64,000 nucleotides of DNA from Polaribacter sp. BAL334 (GTDB lineage: Bacteria > Bacteroidota > Bacteroidia > Flavobacteriales > Flavobacteriaceae), in assembly GCF_015767435.1 (NCBI RefSeq), contig NZ_JADWOV010000285.1, forward strand, positions 28,783 to 92,782, given 5' to 3'. Shown piece after piece: positions 37,218 through 47,523 of the stretch (positions within the stretch are counted from its first letter, which is position 1; each line of letters begins with the position of its first letter). The position numbers and the translations under genes were made by a program. Below the pieces are notes generated by a model that searched no databases, was not told where the DNA came from, and saw only the letters and a program-made list of their open reading frames with translations.

Positions 37218-37970
37218 ATGAAGAAAATAGGATTGGCACTTGGTGGAGGAGCCGTTTTGGGAGCAGCACATATAGGTGTTTTGCGAGCCTTACACGAACA
37301 CAATATCAATGTTAACTACATCACAGGCACCAGTATTGGTGCCTTTGTTGCTTCATTGGTAGCCTTCGGAAAAACCTGGGAAGAAATAGAAAATATAGCA
37401 TCCGAAATAAAATGGATGGATATTTCTGGAATCACATTATCAAAATTTGCCTTGTTAACCAATGAAAAATTAGGTGAATTGTCTATAAAACACATTGGAG
37501 ATAAAAATATTGAAGATGCCATGATTCCATTAGCCATCATTGCAACAGATATTTCAAATGGTGAAAAAATAGTACTTAATAAAGGCTCTGTTGCCACAGC
37601 AATTATGGCTAGTACTTGCATTCCAGGAATCTATAAACCTATTGAATTTGATGGAAAAATGTTGGTTGATGGTGGAATTGCAGAGAATATTCCTGTAAAA
37701 ACAGTAAAAGAAATGGGAGCAAAATTTGTGATTGCGGTAGATTTGAATTCCTCACACACCTACCAAAAACCAAACAATATTTTAGATATTATTTTGAATA
37801 GTTTCCATTTTTTGATTCAAAAAACCAATAAATTTCAAACAAGAAAGGCATCTATTTTATTACAACCAGATTTATCAAAATTCAATGGATCAGACACAAA
37901 ACAAATCCAAGAATTGATAAAAAAAGGGTATGAAGATGCAATCGAAAGTTTTAAGAAATCGTTTTCTTAA
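37218..37970 (+). CDS. Patatin-like phospholipase family protein
   Basis: A 250-residue protein with the oxyanion motif GGGAVLGAAHIGVL (residues 9-22), the nucleophile Ser39 in GTSIGAF, and the catalytic Asp in MLVDGGIAENIP. It has no signal peptide and resembles the RssA/YchK group. Substrate is unknown. It lies 7 bases after katG and before a strong terminator, so both genes form an operon, perhaps linking peroxide defence and lipid turnover (inference). Confidence 0.87.
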   Translation: MKKIGLALGGGAVLGAAHIGVLRALHEHNINVNYITGTSIGAFVASLVAFGKTWEEIENIASEIKWMDISGITLSKFALLTNEKLGELSIKHIGDKNIEDAMIPLAIIATDISNGEKIVLNKGSVATAIMASTCIPGIYKPIEFDGKMLVDGGIAENIPVKTVKEMGAKFVIAVDLNSSHTYQKPNNILDIILNSFHFLIQKTNKFQTRKASILLQPDLSKFNGSDTKQIQELIKKGYEDAIESFKKSFS

Positions 37971-38000
37971 CTTTTTTTAAAAAAAAACACTTAAAAAAAG

Positions 38001-38033
38001 CACTGTATTTCAATGAAATATGGTGTTTTTTTT
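38001..38033 (+). terminator. Terminator of the katG-patatin operon
   Basis: CACTGTATTTC and GAAATATGGTG form an 11-base-pair stem (two G-T wobbles) around AAT, followed by eight T. It lies 31 bases after the lipase stop. Confidence 0.85.
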
Positions 38034-38044
38034 GTAATTTTATA

Positions 38045-38052
38045 TACATTTG
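38045..38052 (+). promoter_or_regulatory. Candidate -7 box of the large T9SS protein gene
   Basis: TACATTTG fits TAnnTTTG and would give a leader of about 70 bases before the ATG at 38128. The -33 element is not clear. Confidence 0.45.
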
Positions 38053-38127
38053 CAACCCAATAAAAAATTTGTTGTTATAATTGATGAGCTCCCCCTAAGT
38101 CAATAGGTATCTATTAAATCATCTTTT

Positions 38128-41100
38128 ATGAATATTAACTATCAAAAAACCAACCTCTCACTTGTTTATTCTATAAATAAACTTGGGTTTTTCATCATCA
38201 CTTTTTTCATGTTTACTTTCTCGTCAAATGCTCAGTGTGTTATAGCAAATGATTGTGATGGAGATGGAATTGTAAATAGCATCGATTTAGATGATGACAA
38301 TGACGGAATACTTGATACAGAAGAATGCGAAGTTTTAATTGGAGTTACTCCTTTTGCTGTGAGTAATGGAAATTCTGTAAACTACTCGTTAAATTCAGTT
38401 GGTAACGGATTTATTTTAGATGTTACTAGAATGGATAACAGTTTCAATTTAACGATAAATGGAACTCCATTAACAACTCAAGAAATTCAATTTCAGCAAA
38501 ATCAAACCCCTACAGGACAAAATATTCGTTTTAAAGATGGAAGTAGATGGGGTGTAAGTGGCATTCCACAAATTTATCAATTTGGAAACGCTATAAATCC
38601 GAACACTCCAATTATTAGGTTTGTAATTGATGAAAATCTATCAGTAAAAATGTACGGTAGTAAAGTGGCAAACGGCCCTTTATTTGAGTTAGAGTTATTT
38701 AATGGAAATAGTTTTAATGCTTTTAGTTGGAATGCAAATTCAATTAATAACTTTATTCTGTCACAATTAGTTACGGGTCCTACTTATATTAATGGAAGGG
38801 TTTATGGAACAGCTATAAATTGTGATATTGATGAAGATGGATTTCCTAACTCACAAGATTTAGATTCTGATGGAGATGGATGTTTTGATGTAATAGAATC
38901 TGGTGGAGTTGACGCTAATAATGATGGAAAACTTGATGGTACTGGAATAGATCTTAATGGAAAAGTTACAGGCGGAATTAATGGATATAATGGAGTAACC
39001 TCAAATGAATATTTAGCTCATCAATTGAATGTTACAACAAATCCAATCAACCAAAATGTTGCAAATGGTCAATCAGCTTCATTTTCTGTTGTTGCAATTT
39101 CTGAATCAGCAACTAGCTATAACAGTGGTTCACCAGTGTATGGTACACCAGGAAATGCAAATGCGTCTATTTCATATCAATGGTATTTAGGTGATCCTGA
39201 AAATGGGGGAATTGCTTTGACAGATTCTGGATTGTATTCAGGTACAAATTCAGCTAATTTAAACATCAGTAATAGTGCTGGTTTAAGTGGTTCTGAGTAT
39301 TATATTGTAGTGTCAAATGTTGATAATATTTGTTCTTCAGTAACAAGAAATGCACTTTTAGTCATCAATTTACCAACAGCAGTTGATGATACTTTTGATG
39401 CTGATGAAAACAGTCCTGCAAACACTATTGATGTTTTATTGAACGATACTTTTGGTGTTGATGGTCCTAATTTAGGTACAATTTCATTGCCTTTACCAAC
39501 ATCTGCAAACGGAGGAACAATTACTGTTGATGATGGTGGAACTCCAAATAATCCTTTGGATGATACAATTTTATATACGCCAGCAGCAAATTTTACAGGA
39601 ACTGATACTTTTCAATACACCATTACAGATGCAAATGGTGATGTTTCAACAGCAACTGTCACTGTCACCGTAAATACTGTTTATAATTGTAATCAAAGTC
39701 CTACAGCACCTGCTCAAGGTTTCAATGTTTTTGTAGAAGAAAATTTGAATGTTAAAGAAAGCCAAACAAAAGGAGCCATGGCTGTTGGAAATGATTTGAC
39801 AATCAGAGGAGATTATAATGTTGCAACTGATGATTGTGGAGATTTTGATACAAATGGTTTAAAAACAGGACTTTTAGTAGGTAATAAAGTGAATTATCCA
39901 TTAAATACTGTAATCAATACAACTGATAATGATTGCAATTGTGGTGATCCAACTATTGTAAATAATGGAAGTTTTGAAGAAAATGTAAATCCATCAACTT
40001 GGGTACAAAAAAAACAAGAAGATATTCCTGGATGGAACACAACATCAACAGATGGTAGAATAGAAATCTGGAAATCTGGATTTTTAAGTTCGCCTTCTCA
40101 AAATGGTGGATTTCATGCAGAAATCAATGCAACTCAAAGAGCTGCTTTGTATCAAGTGATTTGTGCGGAACCAGGTTCCGTATTAAATTGGTCTATATGG
40201 CATAGAGGTAGAGCAGGAGTAGATGTAGCTGAAGTAAAAATAGGAGGTTCATTAAATGCGGCAACTTCAGTTCAAACAATGAGCACAGGAAATACTGCAT
40301 GGCAAAATTATACAGGTTCATATACTGTTCCTGCTGGAGAAAATAAGGTGTATTTTGTTTTTCAAGCAATTTCAAGTAGCCCATTTAACAATTTAAGTTA
40401 TGGAAATCTTATTGATAATTTTGAAGTTACCAAAACAACCACAGATGTTTGTCCTCCAAGCGGTTCAATAAATCCAAATGGATTGTTAACCATTGTCAAT
40501 CCAAATTATTATGCAAAAATTGGCAATAATGCTGGTTCTGTAGCTTGGTATTTTGATGAATTGAGTGCACCTGCACCAATGAGAGTAACTCCAAATGCTG
40601 TGTACAATTCTTCTTCAAGAATTCAAATGACAAACAATTCTCCTTCTTTTGGAGTAAGCTCAGGAAATAACCCAGTTTATGAAGCGAATTTGTTAGATTT
40701 TGCTGGAGCTTTCCAAAGTTTAAGAACGAATGCTACAAATTTATCTTTAAATGCCAATAATGCTGTTTTAGAAGACAATCTTGGCAATTCAATTCCTAAT
40801 ACAGGATTGCCTAATCATACAGAAATATTTTTAAATAATGGTGTCAACTATTTAAATATAACTGGAGCTGATTTAAATTCAGCAAGAATTTTTGAAGCAC
40901 AAAGAGTTGCTAATGCAGATAGAATATTAATCATCAATGTTGATGCAGCAGGAACATTTAATTGGGATGTTTGGGAACAACAAGGTTTTGCACCTGCAGA
41001 CAGTCCATATGTACTATACAATTTTTTCAATACAACTACTTTAAACATTATTGGAAATCAAACAATTTACGGAACTGTTTTTGCTCCTTTTGCGGAAATT

Positions 41101-43461
41101 GAGAAATCTATAAATAAAGCAGATATTTATGGCCAAGTAATTGCAAAATCGTTCATCCATGAAGGAGGAACTATTCATTGTGAAAAGTTTGCAGCTTCTA
41201 CAACTTGTCCTCCAATTGTGGGTGTTGCTCCAACTTCGGATTTCAATATCAATGTAAATCCACAATGTTTTGATGCAAATATTTTTACTTTTGATAATTT
41301 GACAAATACTGGTGGTTCAGTTCAACCTGAAGCTCCTATCACATATTTATGGGATTTTGGAGATGGGACAACAAGTACTGTTATGAATCCTACCAAAAAT
41401 TATGCAACGCCAGGAAATTATTCGGTTTCGCTTACTGCAACAAATAGCTATGGAGTAGATATAAAAACAGTAATGGTTGAAGTATTGCCTGTTTTGCAAC
41501 CTATAGTAACTGTTGAAACCTTACCTTCAATTGCTGGGAAAATCATCAAACGTTTTACTGTTGAAAATGCAGCTTCATTCACTGAATTCTCTTGGACTTT
41601 ACCTGGAATTGGTCCTGGAATGCATGTAAATCACAATCCAATTACGTACGAATTTACAGAAGCAGGAGCTTTTGAAGTTGCAGTTACTGCAACAAGTGCT
41701 GATTGTACAACTACATTTATTGTTCCAATAACGATTACTTCTAATGAAGTTACTACTGGAAATGCTGGTGGTGTAGAATCTGAAAGTTTGGGTGATGCTA
41801 TATCAAAAATCTATGTAAATCGTAAGAAAAATAGCATTCCTACTGAGTTTGTAAAATCGGAAGAAAACCTTTATAACAAAGCAAAACTAAAACAAGCACA
41901 ACCTTATCAAGGAAAAGGTCAAACCATGTTAGATATGTTTCCTGAAAGATTGGTTGCTGGTGATGTGGCAAACGTAACTTCTCCAACAGATATTTTGGAT
42001 TACACCATTGCTGATGAAGTATTGTCTGTAGATTTCTCTTTCGACGGAAAAACTAAAGGGGTTGTTTTAGGTATCAAAACTTCTGACAAAGTGTATAACC
42101 ACACAAAAGCGTCTTGTGACAGATTGCGTGGTGCTGAAATTTTGACTGTAAAATCAGTAAATTTAGAAGGTTATAATTTCTTAATGCAAGCCATCAAACA
42201 ACGAAATGGTGTTGTGGAACATGCTATTTCATTTGCAGTTGCTAAAAACAATAATGATGGAAATTACAGCATCCAAACAAACTGGTATGTGAATAATTAT
42301 ACCAAGTTCAATGACATGTATAATTTCCAAGTGTGGTCAACAAATCCTGAGGATACTCAAAAATTGGTGAAAGATATTTTAGCGAATTTGAAATCGTTTA
42401 TTCCTGTTGTTCAAAATGAAAAACATAAGACACCAAAAACTTTTGCAGCCAAAATTTATAGAGAAAAATCTGACTTGGTCGTGAAATTGAAAAGTACTCA
42501 AATGGGTCAAAATGTGGAGGTTACTATGGATGAAATGTACTCAGAAACAACCAATAATTTAAAGCACAGATACAATCCAATTAGCACTGAATTAGATCAG
42601 TTTTTACGAATTGACATTGCTGATGGTTATGAATATGATGCGTTAATCAAAGTAAATGGCGAAGTAGAAGATGCCTTTTATCATGCTGATGGAAATTGGG
42701 GATTGGATTTCGATTCAAAATACACGAAAATTGAAAAATACTTTGTTTCAAACAATTTTGATAGAGAGTATAAAGATGATGAATATGCAATCAACAGAAA
42801 TGTTGAAATCAAAGCAACTAGTGAATACGATTATTTAACACTTTACAAATCGCTATTACCAGGAACTTTATCAGCTGATTACACAGATTACAATTATGTG
42901 TCATTCACTGCAAAAGGAAGTGGATTGATGGAATTGGGATTGATAAAATCATCTATTGAAGATTGGAAAAAACAATACAGATTGATGGTTGATGTATCAA
43001 ATGAAGAACAAACTTATTATGTTCCATTCGAAATTTTCAGTTCAACAGGCACTCAAGAAAAAATGGTTGCTGATGATTTAACCACGTTAACATTCACATT
43101 CTTGCCTGTTGAAGCGCAAACAAAAGAATTGGATTTAACAATTTCTGATGTGAAATTTGTGAAAGTAGCAGGTTCAAATGGAATAATTGTTGAAAAAGAA
43201 GAGACTTTTGAAAACGAGTTTATCACCTATCCAAATCCTTCAAAAGGAACTGTAAATTTACTATTATTCAGCAAAACGGATTCTGAAGCAATGGTTACTT
43301 TGTATGATATTACTGGAAAAACAATCTACAGCGCGCCAACCAAATTAACTATTGGCAAGAATGAATTGGACTTTAATTTCAAAGTAAAAACAGGAATTTA
43401 TTTTATAAAAGTAGTAAGTTCAGAAACTAATTACGGAACATCTAAAATTCTTTTTAGATAA
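38128..43461 (+). CDS. Multidomain secreted protein with choice-of-anchor A, PKD and T9SS sorting domains
   Basis: A 1777-residue secreted protein. Order seen: signal peptide (1-36); calcium-binding thrombospondin-3-like repeats (DCDGDGIVNSIDLDDDNDG, about 42-62, and DIDEDGFPNSQDLDSDGDG, about 233-252); an Ig-like module about 290-412; a cadherin-like module about 415-515; a choice-of-anchor A module starting AQGFNVFVEENLNV near 527; inside it, about 610-770, an inserted carbohydrate-binding-like domain (NGSFEENVNPSTW to YGNLIDNFEV); the rest of the anchor A module to about 1025; a PKD domain (YLWDFGDGTT, about 1075); an unrecognised region 1210-1690; and a C-terminal type A sorting domain (YPNPSKGTVNLLL to FR). 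It should be exported by T9SS and attached to the surface. Confidence 0.88.
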   Translation: MNINYQKTNLSLVYSINKLGFFIITFFMFTFSSNAQCVIANDCDGDGIVNSIDLDDDNDGILDTEECEVLIGVTPFAVSNGNSVNYSLNSVGNGFILDVTRMDNSFNLTINGTPLTTQEIQFQQNQTPTGQNIRFKDGSRWGVSGIPQIYQFGNAINPNTPIIRFVIDENLSVKMYGSKVANGPLFELELFNGNSFNAFSWNANSINNFILSQLVTGPTYINGRVYGTAINCDIDEDGFPNSQDLDSDGDGCFDVIESGGVDANNDGKLDGTGIDLNGKVTGGINGYNGVTSNEYLAHQLNVTTNPINQNVANGQSASFSVVAISESATSYNSGSPVYGTPGNANASISYQWYLGDPENGGIALTDSGLYSGTNSANLNISNSAGLSGSEYYIVVSNVDNICSSVTRNALLVINLPTAVDDTFDADENSPANTIDVLLNDTFGVDGPNLGTISLPLPTSANGGTITVDDGGTPNNPLDDTILYTPAANFTGTDTFQYTITDANGDVSTATVTVTVNTVYNCNQSPTAPAQGFNVFVEENLNVKESQTKGAMAVGNDLTIRGDYNVATDDCGDFDTNGLKTGLLVGNKVNYPLNTVINTTDNDCNCGDPTIVNNGSFEENVNPSTWVQKKQEDIPGWNTTSTDGRIEIWKSGFLSSPSQNGGFHAEINATQRAALYQVICAEPGSVLNWSIWHRGRAGVDVAEVKIGGSLNAATSVQTMSTGNTAWQNYTGSYTVPAGENKVYFVFQAISSSPFNNLSYGNLIDNFEVTKTTTDVCPPSGSINPNGLLTIVNPNYYAKIGNNAGSVAWYFDELSAPAPMRVTPNAVYNSSSRIQMTNNSPSFGVSSGNNPVYEANLLDFAGAFQSLRTNATNLSLNANNAVLEDNLGNSIPNTGLPNHTEIFLNNGVNYLNITGADLNSARIFEAQRVANADRILIINVDAAGTFNWDVWEQQGFAPADSPYVLYNFFNTTTLNIIGNQTIYGTVFAPFAEIEKSINKADIYGQVIAKSFIHEGGTIHCEKFAASTTCPPIVGVAPTSDFNINVNPQCFDANIFTFDNLTNTGGSVQPEAPITYLWDFGDGTTSTVMNPTKNYATPGNYSVSLTATNSYGVDIKTVMVEVLPVLQPIVTVETLPSIAGKIIKRFTVENAASFTEFSWTLPGIGPGMHVNHNPITYEFTEAGAFEVAVTATSADCTTTFIVPITITSNEVTTGNAGGVESESLGDAISKIYVNRKKNSIPTEFVKSEENLYNKAKLKQAQPYQGKGQTMLDMFPERLVAGDVANVTSPTDILDYTIADEVLSVDFSFDGKTKGVVLGIKTSDKVYNHTKASCDRLRGAEILTVKSVNLEGYNFLMQAIKQRNGVVEHAISFAVAKNNNDGNYSIQTNWYVNNYTKFNDMYNFQVWSTNPEDTQKLVKDILANLKSFIPVVQNEKHKTPKTFAAKIYREKSDLVVKLKSTQMGQNVEVTMDEMYSETTNNLKHRYNPISTELDQFLRIDIADGYEYDALIKVNGEVEDAFYHADGNWGLDFDSKYTKIEKYFVSNNFDREYKDDEYAINRNVEIKATSEYDYLTLYKSLLPGTLSADYTDYNYVSFTAKGSGLMELGLIKSSIEDWKKQYRLMVDVSNEEQTYYVPFEIFSSTGTQEKMVADDLTTLTFTFLPVEAQTKELDLTISDVKFVKVAGSNGIIVEKEETFENEFITYPNPSKGTVNLLLFSKTDSEAMVTLYDITGKTIYSAPTKLTIGKNELDFNFKVKTGIYFIKVVSSETNYGTSKILFR

Positions 43462-43482
43462 TCCATGTAAGATATCAAAAAC

Positions 43483-43516
43483 AAAAAAAGACTGTCATTT
43501 TAGACAGTCTTTTTTT
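43483..43516. terminator. Bidirectional terminator between convergent genes
   Basis: AAAAAAAGACTGTC and GACAGTCTTTTTTT form a perfect stem around ATTTTA with T-runs on both strands. It serves the T9SS protein gene on the plus strand and porX on the minus strand. Confidence 0.9.
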
Positions 43517-43538
43517 GTTTAAACATTTCTTGTATTAA

Positions 43539-45086
43539 TTATTTAGGACTATAAACCACACAAGGAATAATCATTTCTTCCAATGAAACTCCTCCATGTT
43601 GATAGGTATTTTTGTAGTAATTTACAAAATGATTGAAGTTATTTGGATAGGCAAAAAACAAGTCTTCTTTTGCAAAAATAAACGGACTATTCATGGCAAT
43701 TGTTGGTAAAAAAATGTCTTTTGGATTTCGAACAGCATAGACATCTTTTTCTTCAAATGTCAAGCTTCTTCCTGTTTTGTAACGCAAATTCGAACTGATA
43801 TTTTTATCGCCAATTACTTTGGTAGGCGTTTTACAATTGATGGTTCCATGATCAGTGGAGATGATTAATTTTTGTCCTAATTGCTGTGCTTTTTGAATAA
43901 TTTCAAACAAAGGAGAATTCCGAAACCAACTGAGTGTTAAACTTCTATACGCTTTGTCATCTCCAGACAATTCCTTGATAACGTCCATTTCTGTTTTGGA
44001 ATGTGATAAAATATCTACAAAATTATAGACAATCGTAGTCAAATCATTTTGTTTGGTTCCGTTGAAATTATCAGCCAATTCTTTACCACTTTTTAAAGAA
44101 GAAATTTTATAATACTGATGTTGAATATCCAAACCCAAACGTTTTATTTGAGCAGTTAAAAAATCTTGTTCGTGTAAATTCATTCCTCCTTCATCAGTGT
44201 CATTTTTCCAATAATTGGGAAACCTTTTTTCCATTTCAGAAGGCATTAATCCTGAGAAAATGGCATTTCTAGCGTATTGTGTTGCTGTTGGTAAAATAGA
44301 AAAATAGGAGTATTCGTGTTCTTTTTTATGATGATTATTGATCAAAGGTTCTAAAACTCGGAATTGGTCATACCGTAAATTGTCGATAATAACCCAAACA
44401 ACTCCCTGAGATTTACTGATTTCTGGAACAATATAATCCTTAAAAAGGGTGTGCGAAAATGTTGGTTTGTCATGGGCTGTTAAAAAGTGTTCATAGTTCT
44501 TTTTGATAAATTTAAAAAACTGTGAATTTGCTTCTTGTTTCTGACTTTCTAAAATACCCAACATTCCAGAATCACTGATGTTTTCTAACTCTAATTCCCA
44601 GTGAATCAATTTTTTATACAACTCAATCCATTCTTCATAACTATTCACCATAGACAAATCCATAGCTATTTTTCTGAATTCTTGCTGGTAATTGGAAGTG
44701 GTTTTTTCAGAAATTAGTCGTGAATGATCTAAATTCTTTTTCAGCGTTAATAAAATCTGATTTGGATTGACAGGTTTGATCAAATAATCCGCAATTTTAG
44801 ACCCAATTGCTTCTTCCATGATATATTCTTCCTCGCTTTTGGTAATCATGACCACAGGCAAATTTCCCTGTTTTTGCTTGATTTCGGCAAGCGTATCCAA
44901 ACCCGATAAACCAGGCATATTTTCATCTAAAAAAACAATATCAAAATTGATGGAATCTACCAAGTCAATAGCATCTGCGCCATTGGTGCAAGTAGTTACT
45001 TTATAATTTTTTCGCTCTAAAAAAAGGATATGAGGTTTTAACAATTCAATTTCATCATCTACCCATAAAATATGTATATCACTCAT
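43539..45086 (-). CDS. porX: PorX: response regulator with PglZ/alkaline-phosphatase-like domain
   Basis: A 515-residue regulator of the type IX secretion system. The receiver domain (1-125) has the phospho-acceptor Asp54 in FLDENMPGLSGLD and the conserved Lys in LIKPVNP. After a helical linker, the PglZ domain of the alkaline phosphatase superfamily (about 205-515) shows WVIIDNLRYDQFRVL, PTATQYARNAIFSGLMP and STDHGTINC, the metal-site motifs. In Porphyromonas and Flavobacterium PorX works with the kinase PorY and the sigma factor SigP to control T9SS genes. Its neighbour here is a large T9SS substrate gene. Confidence 0.93.
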   Translation of the reverse strand: MSDIHILWVDDEIELLKPHILFLERKNYKVTTCTNGADAIDLVDSINFDIVFLDENMPGLSGLDTLAEIKQKQGNLPVVMITKSEEEYIMEEAIGSKIADYLIKPVNPNQILLTLKKNLDHSRLISEKTTSNYQQEFRKIAMDLSMVNSYEEWIELYKKLIHWELELENISDSGMLGILESQKQEANSQFFKFIKKNYEHFLTAHDKPTFSHTLFKDYIVPEISKSQGVVWVIIDNLRYDQFRVLEPLINNHHKKEHEYSYFSILPTATQYARNAIFSGLMPSEMEKRFPNYWKNDTDEGGMNLHEQDFLTAQIKRLGLDIQHQYYKISSLKSGKELADNFNGTKQNDLTTIVYNFVDILSHSKTEMDVIKELSGDDKAYRSLTLSWFRNSPLFEIIQKAQQLGQKLIISTDHGTINCKTPTKVIGDKNISSNLRYKTGRSLTFEEKDVYAVRNPKDIFLPTIAMNSPFIFAKEDLFFAYPNNFNHFVNYYKNTYQHGGVSLEEMIIPCVVYSPK

Positions 45087-45166
45087 CGCTTTTAAAAAAT
45101 TTAAGAAATAACGTTAAAAGTACAGTTTTGTTATTTAATCATCGTTTTAAAATGATAAAATATTGC

Positions 45167-45198
45167 CAAAAATAAAATAGTTCGTAATTTGCATCCAA
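45167..45198 (-). promoter_or_regulatory. Promoter of porX
   Basis: On the minus strand TTG (45198-45196), 21 bases, then TATTTTTG (45174-45167), a full match to the Bacteroidota consensus. The leader to the ATG is about 75 bases. Confidence 0.6.
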
Positions 45199-45228
45199 AT
45201 TGATAGAAAGTCAATTTTGAAATAAAAA

Positions 45229-46440
45229 ATGCCAAATACACTAAAAATTTTAAATGATCCTATTTACGGATTTATTCAAATTCCCAATTCATTAGTTTTT
45301 GATATTATTGAAGATTCGTACTTTCAACGTTTAAGAAGAATTGCGCAAATGGGTTTGTCAAGTTTGGTATATCCAGGGGCAATTCATACGCGTTTTCATC
45401 ATGCCTTGGGTTGTATTTATTTGATGCAAAAAGCGGTTAGAGTGCTTCGTTTTAAGCAAGTTGACATTTCAGATGAAGAAGAAAATGCGTTGTATGTGGC
45501 TATTTTGTTGCACGATATAGGTCATGGTCCTTTTTCGCATGCTTTGGAGCATAGTTTGGTACATGGAGTTTCGCACGAAGAAATTTCTTTGCAATTTATG
45601 CACAAATTGAATCAGAAATTTGATGGAAAACTGACCTTGGCAATTCAAATTTTTGAAGGAAAATATCCACGCAAATTTTTGTGTCAATTGATTAGTAGTC
45701 AATTAGATATTGATAGGTTGGATTATTTAAAACGAGACAGTTTTTATACAGGAGTAACTGAAGGAAATATTTCATCTGACAGATTGATTGTGATGATGGA
45801 TGTTGCTGATGATGAATTGGTCATTGAACAAAAAGGCATTTATTCTGTAGAAAAATTCCTGATTGCCAGACGTTTGATGTATTGGCAAGTGTACCTGCAT
45901 AAAACAGGTTTGGTTGCTGAAAATATGTTGGTAAACGTTTTGAAAAGAGCCAAAGAATTGGCTGAAAAAGGTGTTGAACTTTTTGCAAGTAAGGCTTTTC
46001 GATATTTTTTATACAATGATATTCACAAAGAGAATTTTTCTGATGTTACCCTAGAAATGTTTTCAAAATTAGATGATTATGACATTTTATTATCCATAAA
46101 AGAATGGATGCATCATGATGATAAAGTACTTTCAACTTTGTCAAAAATGATTGTAGAACGAAAATTATTGAAAGTAGAAATTCAAAATGAACCATTTACA
46201 GCACTTCAAGTATCTCAAAAGAGGAAAAAATTTCAACAGAAATTAGGTTTGAACGAGGCTGAAATCAATTATTTTGTTTTTACTCAAGAAATTAAAAATC
46301 AGGCATATACAACTCAAAAACCGATTTACATCATCAATAAAAAAGGAAAATTAAAAGATATTGCAAAAGCATCAGACCAATTGAATTTGCAAGCCTTGAC
46401 AAAACCTGTGGTAAAACATATTATTTGTTATCCAAAATAA
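45229..46440 (+). CDS. HD-domain phosphohydrolase (dGTPase-like)
   Basis: A 403-residue protein with the metal-binding HD set: RFHHALG (His57/His58) and LLHDIGHGPFSHALEH (His95-Asp96), followed by SQLDIDRLDYLKRDSFYTG, the hallmark of the dNTP triphosphohydrolase-like HD family. Its role is probably hydrolysis of a nucleotide or a phosphodiester. It is divergent from porX and lies upstream of lpxD, a conserved arrangement in Flavobacteriia. Its 24-base upstream sequence has no clear ribosome site. Confidence 0.87.
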   Translation: MPNTLKILNDPIYGFIQIPNSLVFDIIEDSYFQRLRRIAQMGLSSLVYPGAIHTRFHHALGCIYLMQKAVRVLRFKQVDISDEEENALYVAILLHDIGHGPFSHALEHSLVHGVSHEEISLQFMHKLNQKFDGKLTLAIQIFEGKYPRKFLCQLISSQLDIDRLDYLKRDSFYTGVTEGNISSDRLIVMMDVADDELVIEQKGIYSVEKFLIARRLMYWQVYLHKTGLVAENMLVNVLKRAKELAEKGVELFASKAFRYFLYNDIHKENFSDVTLEMFSKLDDYDILLSIKEWMHHDDKVLSTLSKMIVERKLLKVEIQNEPFTALQVSQKRKKFQQKLGLNEAEINYFVFTQEIKNQAYTTQKPIYIINKKGKLKDIAKASDQLNLQALTKPVVKHIICYPK

Positions 46441-46445
46441 ATTGG

Positions 46446-46479
46446 TTGTAGCCAAATAACGATTATTTTTATACTTTTG
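46446..46479 (+). promoter_or_regulatory. Promoter of the lpxD operon, possibly leaderless
   Basis: TTG (46446-46448), 23 bases, then TACTTTTG (46472-46479). The ATG of lpxD at 46486 is six bases after the box, the same geometry as upstream of the YqiJ-like gene. Confidence 0.6.
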
Positions 46480-46485
46480 CAGTTA

Positions 46486-47523
46486 ATGAAATTTACAGCA
46501 CAACAAATAGCAGCAATTTTAGACGGCGAAGTCGTTGGAAACCAAAATGAGGAGGTTTTTAAACTGTCGAAAATTGAAGAAGGAGAAAAAGGTTCATTGA
46601 CTTTTTTGTCTAATCCAAAATATCAACCTTATTTATATACTACAAATGCTTCCATTGCGATTGTAAATAATACTTTTCAACCTGAAAAAGAGTTGAAAGT
46701 TACCTTGATAAAAGTTGAAAATGCGTACAAATCCTTTTCAAAATTACTTGAATTTTACAATGAAGTGAAAAACAATAAATTAGGAAGAGAAGTACCCAAT
46801 TATATCTCAAGTTCAGCAAAAATTGGGGAAAATGAATACATTGGAGCCTTTACGTATATTGGAGAAAACGTAAAAATTGGGAACAATGTGAAAATTTATC
46901 CAAGTTGCTATATAGGTGATAATACTGTAATTGGTGATCATTGTGTGTTGCATTCGGGAGTAAAAATTTATTCTGAAACGCAGATTGGCAATCATTGTAA
47001 AATTCATTCCAATTGTACGATAGGTTCAGATGGTTTTGGTTTTGCGCCCAATGCAGAAGGAAATTATGTAGCTGTTCCTCAAATAGGCAATGTAATTATT
47101 GAAGATTATGTGGATATTGGAGCAGGAGCAAGTATTGATAGAGCAACTTTGGGTTCTACCATTATCAGACAAGGAGTGAAATTGGACAATCAAATTCAAA
47201 TTGCACACAATGTTGAAATTGGAAAAAATACAGTCATTGCTGCTCAAACAGGAATTGCGGGTTCAACCAAAATCGGAGAAAACTGTATGATTGGTGGGCA
47301 AGTTGGCATTGTTGGTCATTTGGTTATTGGAAATGGTGTAAAAATTCAAGCACAATCAGGAATTTCTAAAAATCTGAAAGACAATGAAGTAGTGCAAGGT
47401 TCTCCTGCATTTGGTTATGGTGATTTCAATAAAAGTTATGTGTATTTTAGAAATTTGCCAAAGATTGCAGCATCAGTAAATAATTTAGAAAAAGAATGGA
47501 AAGCTCAAAATAAAAAGGAATGA
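46486..47523 (+). CDS. lpxD: UDP-3-O-acylglucosamine N-acyltransferase
   Basis: A 345-residue enzyme of lipid A synthesis. After an N-terminal uridine-binding domain (1-100; [12 protein letters not shown]) comes a left-handed beta-helix of hexapeptide repeats ([30 protein letters not shown]) and the catalytic His in QIAHNVEIG. The start is the ATG at 46486; the upstream in-frame TTG is part of the promoter. Its stop overlaps the start of lpxC-fabZ by four bases. Confidence 0.94.
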   Translation: MKFTAQQIAAILDGEVVGNQNEEVFKLSKIEEGEKGSLTFLSNPKYQPYLYTTNASIAIVNNTFQPEKELKVTLIKVENAYKSFSKLLEFYNEVKNNKLGREVPNYISSSAKIGENEYIGAFTYIGENVKIGNNVKIYPSCYIGDNTVIGDHCVLHSGVKIYSETQIGNHCKIHSNCTIGSDGFGFAPNAEGNYVAVPQIGNVIIEDYVDIGAGASIDRATLGSTIIRQGVKLDNQIQIAHNVEIGKNTVIAAQTGIAGSTKIGENCMIGGQVGIVGHLVIGNGVKIQAQSGISKNLKDNEVVQGSPAFGYGDFNKSYVYFRNLPKIAASVNNLEKEWKAQNKKE

